Shown: positions 7,654 through 15,829 of the stretch, one piece after another
Layout of the letters: each line of letters begins with the position of its first letter
Numbering within the stretch: position 1 is the stretch's first letter
Assembly: GCF_001647275.1 (NCBI RefSeq)
Contig: NZ_LRMM01000030.1
Span: 1-53,852 of the forward strand
From: Rufibacter ruber
Lineage (GTDB): Bacteria; Bacteroidota; Bacteroidia; Cytophagales; Hymenobacteraceae
Reading direction: 5' to 3'
DNA length: 53,852 bases
The notes under the pieces: model-generated
Databases searched by the model: none
Told to the model about the DNA's origin: nothing
The model's input: only the letters and a program-made list of their open reading frames with translations
Translations under genes and position numbers: made by a program

Positions 7654-8505
7654 ATGATTCGCTTAGCTATCCAAAAATCCGGGCGCTTGTCAGATGACTC
7701 CCTGAAGCTCATCCGTGAGTGCGGTATTTCTTTCCTCAGTGCTTCTTCCAAACTGAAGACAGAGGCCACCAATTTCCCCCTTGAGATTCTTTTCCTGCGC
7801 GACGATGATATTCCCGGCTACGTGGCCGACGGCGTGGCTGATATTGGCATTGTGGGCCAGAACGTGCTGGTGGAGGAAGGGCTGCAGCAATTGACGGTGA
7901 AAAACCTGGGCTTCAGCAAATGCCGACTGTCTTTGGCCGTTTCTAAAGGTGATGCCTACGCTGATGTGACTTCGTTACAGGGCAAAAGCATCGCCACCTC
8001 GTATCCCAACCTGCTCCAGGAGTTCCTGACTTCTAAAGGTGTGCAAGCCGACATCCATACCATCAGCGGCTCCGTGGAGATTGCGCCTAGTATTGGCTTG
8101 GCAGATGCGGTGTGTGACATTGTCTCTTCGGGTTCAACCTTAATCAGCAACGGGCTGCGTGAGGTGGAGACGGTTTTCAAATCTGAGGCGGTCCTGATCG
8201 CGAACCAGAATCTGGATGCGGAGAAAAACCGTTTGCTCCAGCAACTGTTATTCAGAATGGAAGCGGTGCAGAAAGCACAGAAATCTAAATACGTGGTGTT
8301 AAATGCACCCAACTCAGCCATTCCGCAGATCAAGCCGCTGTTGCCGGGCATTAAATCGCCTACCATTATTCCGTTGGCCGAGGAAGGCTGGAGCTCATTG
8401 CACTCGGTGGTGAATGAAGACGATTTCTGGGACATTATCCAGAAGTTGAAAGAGGCCGGGGCCGAGGGTATTTTGGTGGTTCCCATTGAAAAGATGATTG
8501 GCTAA
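7654..8505 (+). CDS. hisG: ATP phosphoribosyltransferase, long form
   Basis: First step of histidine synthesis: joins ATP and PRPP to phosphoribosyl-ATP. 283 residues, the long HisG type that carries its own regulatory ACT-like domain (about 210-283) and needs no HisZ. Seen: LAIQKSGRLSDDS near the start, DIGIVGQNVLVEE near 66, SGSVEIAPSIGLADAVCDIVSSGSTL near 135-160. The start at ATG 7654 fits the family; the frame remains open upstream to 7618 only through leader sequence. One base separates its stop from hisD. Confidence 0.97.
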   Translation: MIRLAIQKSGRLSDDSLKLIRECGISFLSASSKLKTEATNFPLEILFLRDDDIPGYVADGVADIGIVGQNVLVEEGLQQLTVKNLGFSKCRLSLAVSKGDAYADVTSLQGKSIATSYPNLLQEFLTSKGVQADIHTISGSVEIAPSIGLADAVCDIVSSGSTLISNGLREVETVFKSEAVLIANQNLDAEKNRLLQQLLFRMEAVQKAQKSKYVVLNAPNSAIPQIKPLLPGIKSPTIIPLAEEGWSSLHSVVNEDDFWDIIQKLKEAGAEGILVVPIEKMIG

Positions 8506-8506
8506 G

Positions 8507-9787
8507 ATGAAAACCTATCTTTACCCGAAACGCGAGGAATGGGCTGACCTTACCCAACGTCCGGTCCAGAAACTGGACCAACTGCGGGCGGGCGTTCAGC
8601 AGACCTTCGACCTGGTACAACAGCGCGGCGATGCAGCTTTGATTGAACTGGCGGCCAAATTTGACAAAGCCACCTTGCAAAACGTCTGGGTTACTGACAA
8701 AGAAGTTGCCGCTGCCGTTCCGCAAGTTGCCCAAGAGTTAAAAGACGCCATTGAGCTAGCATACAACAATATAAGCCGTTTCCATGAAGCGCAGCGGGAG
8801 CCGGTGCAACAGCTTGAAACCATGCCGGGCGTAACCTGCTGGCGCAAATCGGTGGCCATTCAGAAAGTGGGTTTGTACATTCCGGGCGGTTCGGCGCCGT
8901 TATTCTCTACGCTGCTTATGCTGGGCATTCCGGCCCAGATTGCCGGTTGCCAGGAGATTGTTCTGGCCACACCTCCCAGTGCAGACGGCTCTATTAACGC
9001 CACTATTCTCTACACTGCCCATAGGCTCGGCATCAAACGCATTCTCAAAGCGGGCGGGGCGCAAGCCATCGCGGCCCTGGCTTTCGGGACGGAGACGGTT
9101 CCGGCGGTAGATAAAATTTTCGGACCCGGAAACCAATACGTGACGGCCGCCAAGCAGATGGTAACCCAAATGGGCGTCGCCATTGACATGCCGGCGGGGC
9201 CTTCAGAAGTTTTGGTCATCGCCGATGATTCAGCGGATGCCGACTTCGTGGCCGCCGATTTGCTTTCCCAAGCCGAACACGGCCCAGACTCCCAAGTTGT
9301 TTTCGTCTCGAATTCAGAAAAGCAGCTCCTAAACGTACAAGCTGCCGTGGCGGAACAAGTGGCAAAACTGCCTCGGCAGACGGTGGCCCAGCAAGCCTTG
9401 GATAATAGCGTAGGCGTGGTGGTACGTTCTTTAGACGAAGCGTTAGCCTTCTCTAATCTGTACGCCCCAGAGCACTTAATTCTGTCGGTGGCAGAGCCGG
9501 AGGTTTTGGCGGAAGGAGTTACCCAAGCCGGTTCGGTCTTCATGGGACACTTCAGCCCGGAGAGTGTAGGAGATTATGCCTCTGGTACTAACCACACCTT
9601 GCCCACTAACGGCTACGCCCGCAACTACAGCGGCGTGTCCTTAGACAGTTTCGTGAAGAAAATCACCTTCCAGCAACTCACCCGCGAGGGACTGGAGCGC
9701 ATCGGCCCCGCCGTAGAAACCATGGCTGAGGCCGAAGGTCTGCACGCCCATAAAAACGCGGTGACTATTCGCCTTACGAAGATTTGA
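8507..9787 (+). CDS. hisD: histidinol dehydrogenase
   Basis: Zinc enzyme making the last two NAD-dependent oxidations of L-histidinol to histidine. 426 residues. Motifs: GLYIPGGSAPLFSTLLM near 124, AGGAQAIAALAFGTETVP near 180, FGPGNQYVTAAK near 203, PAGPSEVLVIAD near 228, SQAEHGPDSQ near 257 (Gln and His zinc ligands) and YAPEHL near 323. The start is one base after hisG. The stop TGA lies at the edge of a repeat tract (GAAGATTTG), so the C-terminal TKI may be repeat-derived. Confidence 0.97.
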   Translation: MKTYLYPKREEWADLTQRPVQKLDQLRAGVQQTFDLVQQRGDAALIELAAKFDKATLQNVWVTDKEVAAAVPQVAQELKDAIELAYNNISRFHEAQREPVQQLETMPGVTCWRKSVAIQKVGLYIPGGSAPLFSTLLMLGIPAQIAGCQEIVLATPPSADGSINATILYTAHRLGIKRILKAGGAQAIAALAFGTETVPAVDKIFGPGNQYVTAAKQMVTQMGVAIDMPAGPSEVLVIADDSADADFVAADLLSQAEHGPDSQVVFVSNSEKQLLNVQAAVAEQVAKLPRQTVAQQALDNSVGVVVRSLDEALAFSNLYAPEHLILSVAEPEVLAEGVTQAGSVFMGHFSPESVGDYASGTNHTLPTNGYARNYSGVSLDSFVKKITFQQLTREGLERIGPAVETMAEAEGLHAHKNAVTIRLTKI

Positions 9788-10062
9788 AAATAAGAAGATG
9801 TGAAGATTTGGAAATTAGAAAATTATTTTTGCCAACACATCTAATCAACATAACTGACCTCCTTTGTCATCCTGAAAGAATCTTGGTGGCAAACGGTAGA
9901 AGTGGTTGAGCTTCTGCTTTTCTAGTTTGCCCACAAGGTCCTTTCAGGATGACAAAGGGAAGAGAAGGCTTAGCTTGTATAAATAGAAAAGTAAAACAAT
10001 GAAATAAGATTTGGTGCAGGAAGCCATTTTCAAATTTCCTCATCTCCAAATCTCCAAATTTG
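9780..10062. repeat. nested inverted-repeat tract between hisD and hisC
   Basis: Outer arms are degenerate AAGATTTGGAAATT-type sequence (9780-9830) and its inverted counterpart (about 10026-10062, CCAAATCTCCAAATTTG). They enclose a compact element with perfect terminal inverted repeats (9861-9958). No open frame or promoter is visible. The tract would form a long hairpin in the his mRNA. Confidence 0.7.
9861..9958. repeat. 98-bp MITE-like palindromic element
   Basis: 18-bp perfect terminal inverted repeats CCTTTGTCATCCTGAAAG (9861-9878) and its complement (9941-9958). The interior is also nearly self-complementary (TCTTGGTGGCAAAC with GTTTGCCCACAAGG, AGAAG with CTTCT). No coding capacity. 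Confidence 0.8.
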
Positions 10063-10066
10063 AAAC

Positions 10067-11128
10067 ATGTTCACCATAGAGAATTTCATCCGTCCGCACC
10101 TCAAGTCACTGAAGCCCTATTCCTCGGCGCGTGATGAGTTTGAGGGCGAGGCCAGCGTGTACTTAGACGCGAACGAAAACAACTTGGGCAGCCTGGCCGG
10201 GGGCGTGGATTACAACCGCTACCCCGACCCGTACCAGAAAACTATCAAAGAGAAGCTGAGCAAGCTGAAAGGCGTACGGCCAGAGCAAATCTTCATCGGG
10301 AACGGGTCAGACGAGGCCATTGATTTGCTGGTGCGTCTGGTGTGCGAGCCGGGCCGCGATGAGGTGCTGTTGCTGCCGCCCACGTACGGCATGTATGAGG
10401 TGAGCGCGAACATCCACAATGTGGGCATTCAGCGGGTGCCGCTGGATGAGCGTTTTCAGCCTGTTTTTGAAAAAATAGCCGCTAAACAGACGGAGCGTAC
10501 CAAGATTCTGTTCCTGTGCTCGCCCAACAACCCCACCGGAAATATTCTGGAGCCTGCCACGGTAGAGCAGCTCATCCGGTCTTTTAACGGCTTAGTGGTG
10601 GTTGATGAGGCCTACATTGACTTCACCGACGAGCCCAGCTGGAGCACCCGCTTAGACGAGTTCCCGAACCTGATGGTGTTGCAGACGCTCTCCAAAGCCT
10701 GGGGCATGGCCGGCCTGCGACTGGGCATGGCTTTCGCTTCGCCGGAAATTATAGGTTACCTGAACAAAATTAAGCCGCCCTACAACATCAACGTGGTGAC
10801 GCAGGAACTGGTAAGTGCCGCTTTAGATAAAACTGCCCAACTAGACGATATGCTTCAAGTTATCATTCAGGAACGTACCCGTTTGGTGGATGCATTTGCA
10901 GCACTTCCGCTTATTGAAAAAGTGTACCCGTCAGATGCGAACTTTGTGCTGGTGCAGGTGCCCAACGCCAATGAACTGTATGGCTATCTGCTGGAGCGGG
11001 GCGTGGTGGTGCGCAACCGTTCTACCCAACCGGGTTGCGCCAACTGCCTGCGCATCACGGTAGGTACGCCCGCAGAAAACGACAATCTGCTAGAGGCACT
11101 GCAAACGTACGCCGCGCAGGAAGCATAA
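10067..11128 (+). CDS. hisC: histidinol-phosphate aminotransferase
   Basis: PLP enzyme converting imidazole-acetol phosphate and glutamate to histidinol phosphate. 353 residues. Seen: the substrate-side YLDANENNLG near 32, NRYPDPYQ near 50, IFIGNGSDEAIDLL near 76, CSPNNPTGN near 151, VVDEAYIDF near 176, the PLP lysine in SKAWGMAGLRLG (Lys210) and VRNRSTQPGCANCLRITVG near 315. Sits 279 bases after hisD behind the nested inverted repeats, still in operon orientation. Confidence 0.97.
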   Translation: MFTIENFIRPHLKSLKPYSSARDEFEGEASVYLDANENNLGSLAGGVDYNRYPDPYQKTIKEKLSKLKGVRPEQIFIGNGSDEAIDLLVRLVCEPGRDEVLLLPPTYGMYEVSANIHNVGIQRVPLDERFQPVFEKIAAKQTERTKILFLCSPNNPTGNILEPATVEQLIRSFNGLVVVDEAYIDFTDEPSWSTRLDEFPNLMVLQTLSKAWGMAGLRLGMAFASPEIIGYLNKIKPPYNINVVTQELVSAALDKTAQLDDMLQVIIQERTRLVDAFAALPLIEKVYPSDANFVLVQVPNANELYGYLLERGVVVRNRSTQPGCANCLRITVGTPAENDNLLEALQTYAAQEA

Positions 11129-11133
11129 CAGCG

Positions 11134-11177
11134 TTTCCGTTTTTGGCCTGTTTTTCCGAAAACAGGCAAAACGGAAA
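11134..11177. repeat. palindromic repeat between hisC and hisB
   Basis: Outer arms TTTCCG / CGGAAA around core TTTTTGGCCTG / CAGGCAAAA; begins 6 bases after the hisC stop. Confidence 0.85.
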
Positions 11178-11186
11178 TCAAGAACT

Positions 11187-11353
11187 ACTGGCGCGAGTCT
11201 CCGGACTCATGCCGATTGAGGAAGTGGAGTCTCTGACTTCCCTCGCTTCAGCGAAGCGAAAAAGGATTGCTGAAAAAAAATCCAGTTTGTGGTTCCCGGC
11301 GAGTCTGGAGACTCGCTACATCCATCGGCACGAGACTGAAGTCTCGCACCAGA
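11187..11353. repeat. GAGTCTC-type inverted-repeat element, copy 1
   Basis: Starts ACTGGCGCGAGTCTCCGGACTC and ends GAGACTGAAGTCTCGCACCAG, with an internal GGCGAGTCTGGAGACTCG palindrome. A related copy lies at 13940-14073. Confidence 0.75.
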
Positions 11354-11367
11354 GAAATTAAAAAAAA

Positions 11368-11405
11368 GCGTTTGGGGGCTCTTTTTCTGAAAATTGTCCG
11401 AAAAC
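11368..11405. repeat. degenerate copy of the CTGTTTT palindrome
   Basis: GCGTTTGGGGGCTCTTTTTCTGAAA ... CCGAAAACAC; the right half is decayed. Middle module of the composite in the hisC-hisB gap. Confidence 0.5.
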
Positions 11406-11419
11406 ACTACATCATAAAG

Positions 11420-11455
11420 CTCCCCTCTCCGTGGGAGAGGGGCTGGGGGTGAGGT
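11420..11455. repeat. CCCTCTCC hairpin element, copy 1
   Basis: CCCCTCTCC-GT-GGGAGAGGGG hairpin followed by CTGGGGGTGAGGT. The second copy is at 14162-14195. The remaining 69 bases to hisB contain short CGTGCTAC-type repeats. Confidence 0.75.
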
Positions 11456-11524
11456 GACACTTGCGCCTCACATACTTAACCATATCGTGCTACTTGCTAC
11501 GCGATACGTGCTACTACTAAACGA

Positions 11525-12619
11525 ATGAAAAAAGTCTTATTCATTGACCGCGACGGGACCATTCTGCTGGAACCGCCCATCGATTACCAGGTAGATTCTT
11601 TCGAGAAGTTCTCATTTTACCCGAAGGTCATCCGGAACCTCTACAAAATCTTTACCGAGCTGGATTACGAGTTTGTGATGGTGACCAACCAAGACGGACT
11701 GGGCACTGATTCATACCCGGAAGACACCTTCTGGCCGTACCAGAACAAGATGCTGGAGATTCTGGAAGGCGAGGGCATTACATTCGCGCACATCCACATT
11801 GACCGCAGCTTTGAGCACGAGAACAGCCCTAACCGCAAGCCGCGTCTGGGCATGCTGGGCCAGTACCTGTCCGGCGAATATGACCTGGCGAACTCCTACG
11901 TGATTGGTGACCGCCTTACGGATGTGCAGATGGCCAAAAACCTCGGCTCTAAAAGCATCTTGCTGCAGGAAGGCACCAATGAAGACGCCACTTTCGTGAG
12001 CACCGATTGGGACGAAATCTACAACTTCCTGTGTTTGCCCGCCCGCAAAGCCACCATTCAGCGCAACACCAACGAGACGCAGATCAGCGTGGAGATAAAC
12101 CTGGACGGCGAAGGAAAATCAGACATGCAGACCGGCCTCGGGTTCTTTGACCACATGCTGGACCAACTGGCGCGCCATTCCGGCGTTGACATGCGCATCC
12201 ACGTGAAAGGCGACCTGCACATTGACGAGCACCACACCATTGAAGACACCGCTCTGGCCTTGGGTGAAGCCTTCGCGCAAGCCATCGGCGACAAACGCGG
12301 CATTAACCGCTACGGCTTTCTGTTACCAATGGATGATGCCTTGGTGCATGCCGCCATCGACTTCTCGGGACGTCCGTGGTTGGTGTGGGACGCAAAGTTT
12401 ACCCGCGAGAAAGTAGGAGACATGCCCACCGAGATGTTTCTGCACTTCTTTAAATCGTTCTCAGATACCTCTAAGGCCAACCTCAATATCAAGGCTGAAG
12501 GCGAAAACGAGCACCATAAAATCGAAGCGATCTTCAAAGCCGTGGCCAAAGCTATTAAAATGGCCTTGGTGCGCGACGTGAATAAGATGGAAATCCCCAG
12601 CACCAAAGGCGTCCTGTAA
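11525..12619 (+). CDS. hisB: bifunctional histidinol-phosphatase / imidazoleglycerol-phosphate dehydratase
   Basis: Fusion protein of 364 residues catalysing the dehydration of IGP and, later, dephosphorylation of histidinol phosphate. Residues 1-165 form a HAD phosphatase (FIDRDGTI with nucleophile Asp8 and Asp10, then VTNQDGLG and the [12 protein letters not shown] motif). Residues about 173-364 form the IGPD domain with its manganese-binding histidine motifs ([57 protein letters not shown]). Its stop overlaps the hisH start by one base (TAATG), indicating translational coupling. Confidence 0.97.
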   Translation: MKKVLFIDRDGTILLEPPIDYQVDSFEKFSFYPKVIRNLYKIFTELDYEFVMVTNQDGLGTDSYPEDTFWPYQNKMLEILEGEGITFAHIHIDRSFEHENSPNRKPRLGMLGQYLSGEYDLANSYVIGDRLTDVQMAKNLGSKSILLQEGTNEDATFVSTDWDEIYNFLCLPARKATIQRNTNETQISVEINLDGEGKSDMQTGLGFFDHMLDQLARHSGVDMRIHVKGDLHIDEHHTIEDTALALGEAFAQAIGDKRGINRYGFLLPMDDALVHAAIDFSGRPWLVWDAKFTREKVGDMPTEMFLHFFKSFSDTSKANLNIKAEGENEHHKIEAIFKAVAKAIKMALVRDVNKMEIPSTKGVL

Positions 12620-13200
12620 TGAAAATCGTCATCGTAGATTATAAAGCCGGAAACGTGCAGAGCGTACTCTTCGCGCTGGAACGACTTGGTGCCCAGGCTA
12701 CCGTTTCTTCCAACGCCGAGGAAATTAAGAGCGCAGACAAGGTGATTTTCCCGGGCGTGGGCGAGGCTTCCTCGGCCATGCGCGCCCTCAAAGCGAATAA
12801 CCTGGACACGCTGTTGCCTACCTTAACGCAGCCTTTTCTGGGCGTTTGTCTGGGCATGCAATTGCTCTGCCAACACTCAGAGGAAGGCGATACCGAGATG
12901 CTGAACATCATTCCGGTGCCCGTACGCAAGTTTGATGCGGCTATCAAAGTACCGCACATGGGCTGGAACAATCTGCACCACCTCAAGAGCGGTTTATTCG
13001 CTGGTATCAAGGAAGATGAATATGCCTACTTCGTGCACAGCTTCTATGCGCCGGTCACGGAGCATACCATTGCGCAGAGTTCGTATCCAGAGCCGTTCAG
13101 TGCCGCCTTGCAGTACAAAAACTTCTACGCCGTTCAGTTTCATACCGAGAAAAGCGGTCCCGCGGGGGCGCACATTCTCCAGAACTTCTTAAATCTCTAA
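12619..13200 (+). CDS. hisH: imidazole glycerol phosphate synthase, glutaminase subunit
   Basis: Class I glutamine amidotransferase that supplies ammonia to HisF. 193 residues. Triad: Cys77 in GVCLGMQLL, His175 and Glu177 in QFHTEKSG; oxyanion-strand segment FPGVGEA near 44. Overlaps hisB by one base and is 3 bases before hisA. Confidence 0.97.
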   Translation: MKIVIVDYKAGNVQSVLFALERLGAQATVSSNAEEIKSADKVIFPGVGEASSAMRALKANNLDTLLPTLTQPFLGVCLGMQLLCQHSEEGDTEMLNIIPVPVRKFDAAIKVPHMGWNNLHHLKSGLFAGIKEDEYAYFVHSFYAPVTEHTIAQSSYPEPFSAALQYKNFYAVQFHTEKSGPAGAHILQNFLNL

Positions 13201-13203
13201 GCC

Positions 13204-13923
13204 ATGGAAATTATTCCAGCAATAGATCTGATTGAGGGCAAATGCGTCCGGTTGACCGAGGGTGACTTCGCGCAGCAGACCACTTACCACTCAGACCCCG
13301 TGGAGGTAGCCAAACAGTTTGAAGGCCTCGGGCTGCGCCGATTGCATTTGGTGGATTTAGACGGTGCCCGCGCCAAACAGCCCGTGAACCTGCCCGTGCT
13401 GGAGCGCATCGCCAGCCAGACCAAATTGATCATCGACTACGGCGGAGGCCTGCAAAGTACAGAGGCTGTGCGGCAAGCGTTTGATGCCGGGGCCCGGCAA
13501 ATCACCGCGGGCAGCATCGCGGTGCGTGAACCGCAAACCGTAGAAGCCTGGCTACAGGAATACGGCGCTGACCGCATCATTGTAGGGGCTGATTTCAAAG
13601 ACAACCGCATCGCCATCAATGCCTGGGCCGAGCAAAGCGACCTCACCTTGGAGGCGTTTTTGACCTCTTTTTCTGAAAAAGGCGCTAAAACGTTCATCTG
13701 CACTGATGTGAGCAAAGACGGCAAACTGCAAGGTTCCTCATTGGAGATTTACCAGCAGTTGATTACAAAGTTCCCCACGTTGCAGTTCATCGCCAGCGGC
13801 GGCGTGACTACCATTGAAGAAGTCCGTCAGCTCCGCGAAGCCGGTTTGCATGGCGCCATCATCGGCAAAGCCATCTATGAGGGCACCATTAAGTTAGAAG
13901 ACCTGGCGAAGGAAGTAAGGTAG
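13204..13923 (+). CDS. hisA: ProFAR isomerase
   Basis: Isomerises phosphoribosyl-formimino-AICAR-phosphate in a beta/alpha barrel. 239 residues. Catalytic Asp8 in PAIDLIEGKCVRL and Asp168 in CTDVSKDG; phosphate-binding GGGLQS (80-85) and ASGGVTTIEE near 198. Bases 13654-13692 of the coding sequence resemble the intergenic palindrome family, but the protein has no insertion there. Confidence 0.97.
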   Translation: MEIIPAIDLIEGKCVRLTEGDFAQQTTYHSDPVEVAKQFEGLGLRRLHLVDLDGARAKQPVNLPVLERIASQTKLIIDYGGGLQSTEAVRQAFDAGARQITAGSIAVREPQTVEAWLQEYGADRIIVGADFKDNRIAINAWAEQSDLTLEAFLTSFSEKGAKTFICTDVSKDGKLQGSSLEIYQQLITKFPTLQFIASGGVTTIEEVRQLREAGLHGAIIGKAIYEGTIKLEDLAKEVR

Positions 13924-13939
13924 CGTTCTACTGGCTATC

Positions 13940-14073
13940 AACTGGCGCGAGTCTCCAGACTCGTGCCCACGGATGTGGGGAGTCTCCAGACTCCCGTATT
14001 CCGGCTGGTGGCTCCCGGCGAGTCTGGAGACTCGCATCATCCCTTGTCACGAGTCCAGAGACTCGCGCCAGTT
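13940..14073. repeat. GAGTCTC-type inverted-repeat element, copy 2
   Basis: Terminal inverted repeats AACTGGCGCGAGTCTC and GAGACTCGCGCCAGTT, with internal GAGTCTCCAGACTC and GAGTCTGGAGACTC palindromes. Better preserved than copy 1. Confidence 0.85.
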
Positions 14074-14093
14074 GAAATCATAAATTGTAAAGC

Positions 14094-14131
14094 TATTTTG
14101 GGGCTGTTTTCAGAAAAAGAGCCCCGAAACG
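14094..14131. repeat. palindromic repeat in the hisA-hisF gap
   Basis: TATTTTGGGGCTGTTTTC ... GAGCCCCGAAAC. Middle module of the second composite, same order as in the hisC-hisB gap. Confidence 0.65.
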
Positions 14132-14161
14132 CAATTAAGAACAAATCAGAAAAGCCTGAAA

Positions 14162-14195
14162 GTCCCTCTCCGTGGGAGAGGGATTTAGGGTGAGG
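14162..14195. repeat. CCCTCTCC hairpin element, copy 2
   Basis: CCCTCTCC-GT-GGGAGAGGG followed by ATTTAGGGTGAGGT, eight bases before the hisF start, so it may affect hisF translation. Confidence 0.75.
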
Positions 14196-14203
14196 TCAAC
14201 CAA

Positions 14204-14956
14204 ATGCTTACAAAACGAATTATCCCTTGCCTGGACATCAAGAACGGACGTACCGTGAAGGGCGTGCGGTTTGAAGACATCCGGGATGCCGGCGATCCGG
14301 TGGAACTGGCGGCGCTGTACGCCAAACAAGGCGCCGATGAATTGGTGTTCCTGGACATTACCGCCACCAATGAAAAGCGCAAGACCCTGGTGGAACTGGT
14401 GCGCGAAGTGGCCCGCTACATTGACATTCCGTTTACCGTGGGCGGCGGCATCAGTGCCGTGGAAGACGTGGAAGTGCTGTTACAGAACGGTGCCGACAAA
14501 GTATCGGTGAACTCCTCGGCCATTCACCGTCCGGAGCTGATCACGGAGCTGGCCAGCCGTTTCGGGAGTCAGTGCGTGACGGTGGCCATTGACACCAAAA
14601 GCACTCCGGAAGGCTGGAAGGTTTTCAGCAAAGCGGGCACCGTAGATACCGGCCTCTGGGCCATGGACTGGGCAAAGGAAGTGGTGGAACGCGGCGCCGG
14701 AGAGATCCTGCTCACGTCCATGAGCAACGATGGTACTAAGAACGGCTTCGCGCTAGACATTACGGGGGAGATTTCCCGTAACGTGATTGTGCCAGTCATC
14801 GCCTCCGGCGGAGCCGGGAATGCCCAGCACTTTTTAGATGTATTTGAAGCCGGTGCCGATGCCGCGCTGGCTGCCAGTATTTTCCACTTCCAGGAAGTAC
14901 CTTTGCCCGGCCTGAAGCAGTTTTTAGCAGAGAATAAAATAGACATTAGATGTTAG
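14204..14956 (+). CDS. hisF: imidazole glycerol phosphate synthase, cyclase subunit
   Basis: Uses HisH-derived ammonia to make IGP and AICAR. 250 residues. Catalytic Asp11 ([14 protein letters not shown]) and Asp130 (VAIDTK); VGGGIS near 79, [10 protein letters not shown] near 178 and ASGGAGN near 202. The last codons (ATT AGA TGT TAG) belong to an inverted repeat that continues downstream, so the stop codon is repeat-encoded. Confidence 0.97.
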   Translation: MLTKRIIPCLDIKNGRTVKGVRFEDIRDAGDPVELAALYAKQGADELVFLDITATNEKRKTLVELVREVARYIDIPFTVGGGISAVEDVEVLLQNGADKVSVNSSAIHRPELITELASRFGSQCVTVAIDTKSTPEGWKVFSKAGTVDTGLWAMDWAKEVVERGAGEILLTSMSNDGTKNGFALDITGEISRNVIVPVIASGGAGNAQHFLDVFEAGADAALAASIFHFQEVPLPGLKQFLAENKIDIRC

Positions 14957-15034
14957 TATTTAGATGCTAGACTTTAGTGATATGACTTTTGAGTTTTTTA
15001 GAAATCTAACATCTACTATCTAGCGTCTGACATC
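14942..15034. repeat. inverted repeat between hisF and hisIE
   Basis: TAGATGTTAG (14947-14956) pairs perfectly with CTAACATCTA (15006-15015); flanking TAGATGCTAGAC and CTAGCGTCTGACATC extend it imperfectly. A different family from the other his gaps. Confidence 0.7.
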
Positions 15035-15042
15035 CAAAAAAT

Positions 15043-15693
15043 ATGACCATAGATTTCAACAAAGGAGAGGGACTGGTGCCCGCCATCATCCAGAACGCTA
15101 CTACCGGAAAGGTATTGATGCTGGGCTACATGAACGAAGAAGCCTTTCAGCAGACACAAACAACCGGCTTGGTCACCTTTTTCTCCCGTTCCAAGAACCG
15201 CCTCTGGACCAAAGGCGAAAGCTCCGGCAATACGCTCCAAGTGGTGAAGATAGAACTGGACTGCGATCAGGACACGCTCCTGATTCTGGTAAATCCCACC
15301 GGGCCCGCCTGTCACCGCAACACTGAAACCTGCTTTGATGTGGAGGGAGATGCAGATTCTTACCACCAAAGAAGTTTCCAGAACTTTTCACCTACTGAGA
15401 AAGCCTTGCAGTTCATCTCCAAGCTGGAGCAAACTATTAAAGAGCGCCGCAAAAATCCTATTGAAGGTTCTTACACCAACTTCCTCTTCGACAAAGGCTT
15501 GAACAAAATGGCCCAGAAAGTTGGCGAAGAGGCCGTGGAAGTGGTCATTGACGCAGTAGCCGGCAAAACCGACACCATGAAAGGCGAAGCGGCTGATTTG
15601 ATTTTCCACCTGCTGGTGCTGCTGGAAGCTTCCGGTCTTTCTCTGGCCGAGGTGGTGCAGGTATTGGAAAGCCGGCATAAACCCAGAGAGTAG
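15043..15693 (+). CDS. hisI: bifunctional phosphoribosyl-AMP cyclohydrolase / phosphoribosyl-ATP pyrophosphatase
   Basis: HisIE fusion of 216 residues catalysing steps 2 and 3 of the pathway. The cyclohydrolase (about 1-110) shows VLMLGYMNEEAF, FFSRSKNRLWTKGESSGN, the DCDQDTLLI metal site and PACHRNTETCF. The pyrophosphatase (about 120-216) shows SYTNFLFDKGLNKMAQKVGEEAVE and EAADLIFHLLVLL. Last gene of the his operon; the palindrome 15 bases later may act as its terminator. Confidence 0.97.
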   Translation: MTIDFNKGEGLVPAIIQNATTGKVLMLGYMNEEAFQQTQTTGLVTFFSRSKNRLWTKGESSGNTLQVVKIELDCDQDTLLILVNPTGPACHRNTETCFDVEGDADSYHQRSFQNFSPTEKALQFISKLEQTIKERRKNPIEGSYTNFLFDKGLNKMAQKVGEEAVEVVIDAVAGKTDTMKGEAADLIFHLLVLLEASGLSLAEVVQVLESRHKPRE

Positions 15694-15708
15694 CGCTTCC
15701 TGGTTTTT

Positions 15709-15747
15709 CCGTTTTAGGCCTGTTTTCAGAAAACAGGCCTAAAACGG
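15709..15747. repeat. near-perfect palindromic repeat after hisIE
   Basis: CCGTTTTAGGCCTGTTTTC - A - GAAAACAGGCCTAAAACGG, perfectly complementary arms with almost no loop. The cleanest copy in the window. Confidence 0.9.
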
Positions 15748-15829
15748 CTGCTACAGAAGAATTCCTCTTGGCTGACTGTATTTTAGTTTTACTGAACTGC
15801 TTTCCCTTCAACGTCTCAGCTCTTTTCAT

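Noticed and set aside
10448..10488. hisC segment TTTTCAGCCTGTTTTTGAAA ... GCTAAACAG resembling the palindrome family
   Set aside because: The encoded FQPVFEKIAAKQ aligns with ordinary HisC sequence without insertion, and the pairing is poor.
9788..15042. CRISPR array suggested by many repeats in the his operon
   Set aside because: The repeats are inverted, of different families and irregularly spaced; there are no regular spacers or cas genes.
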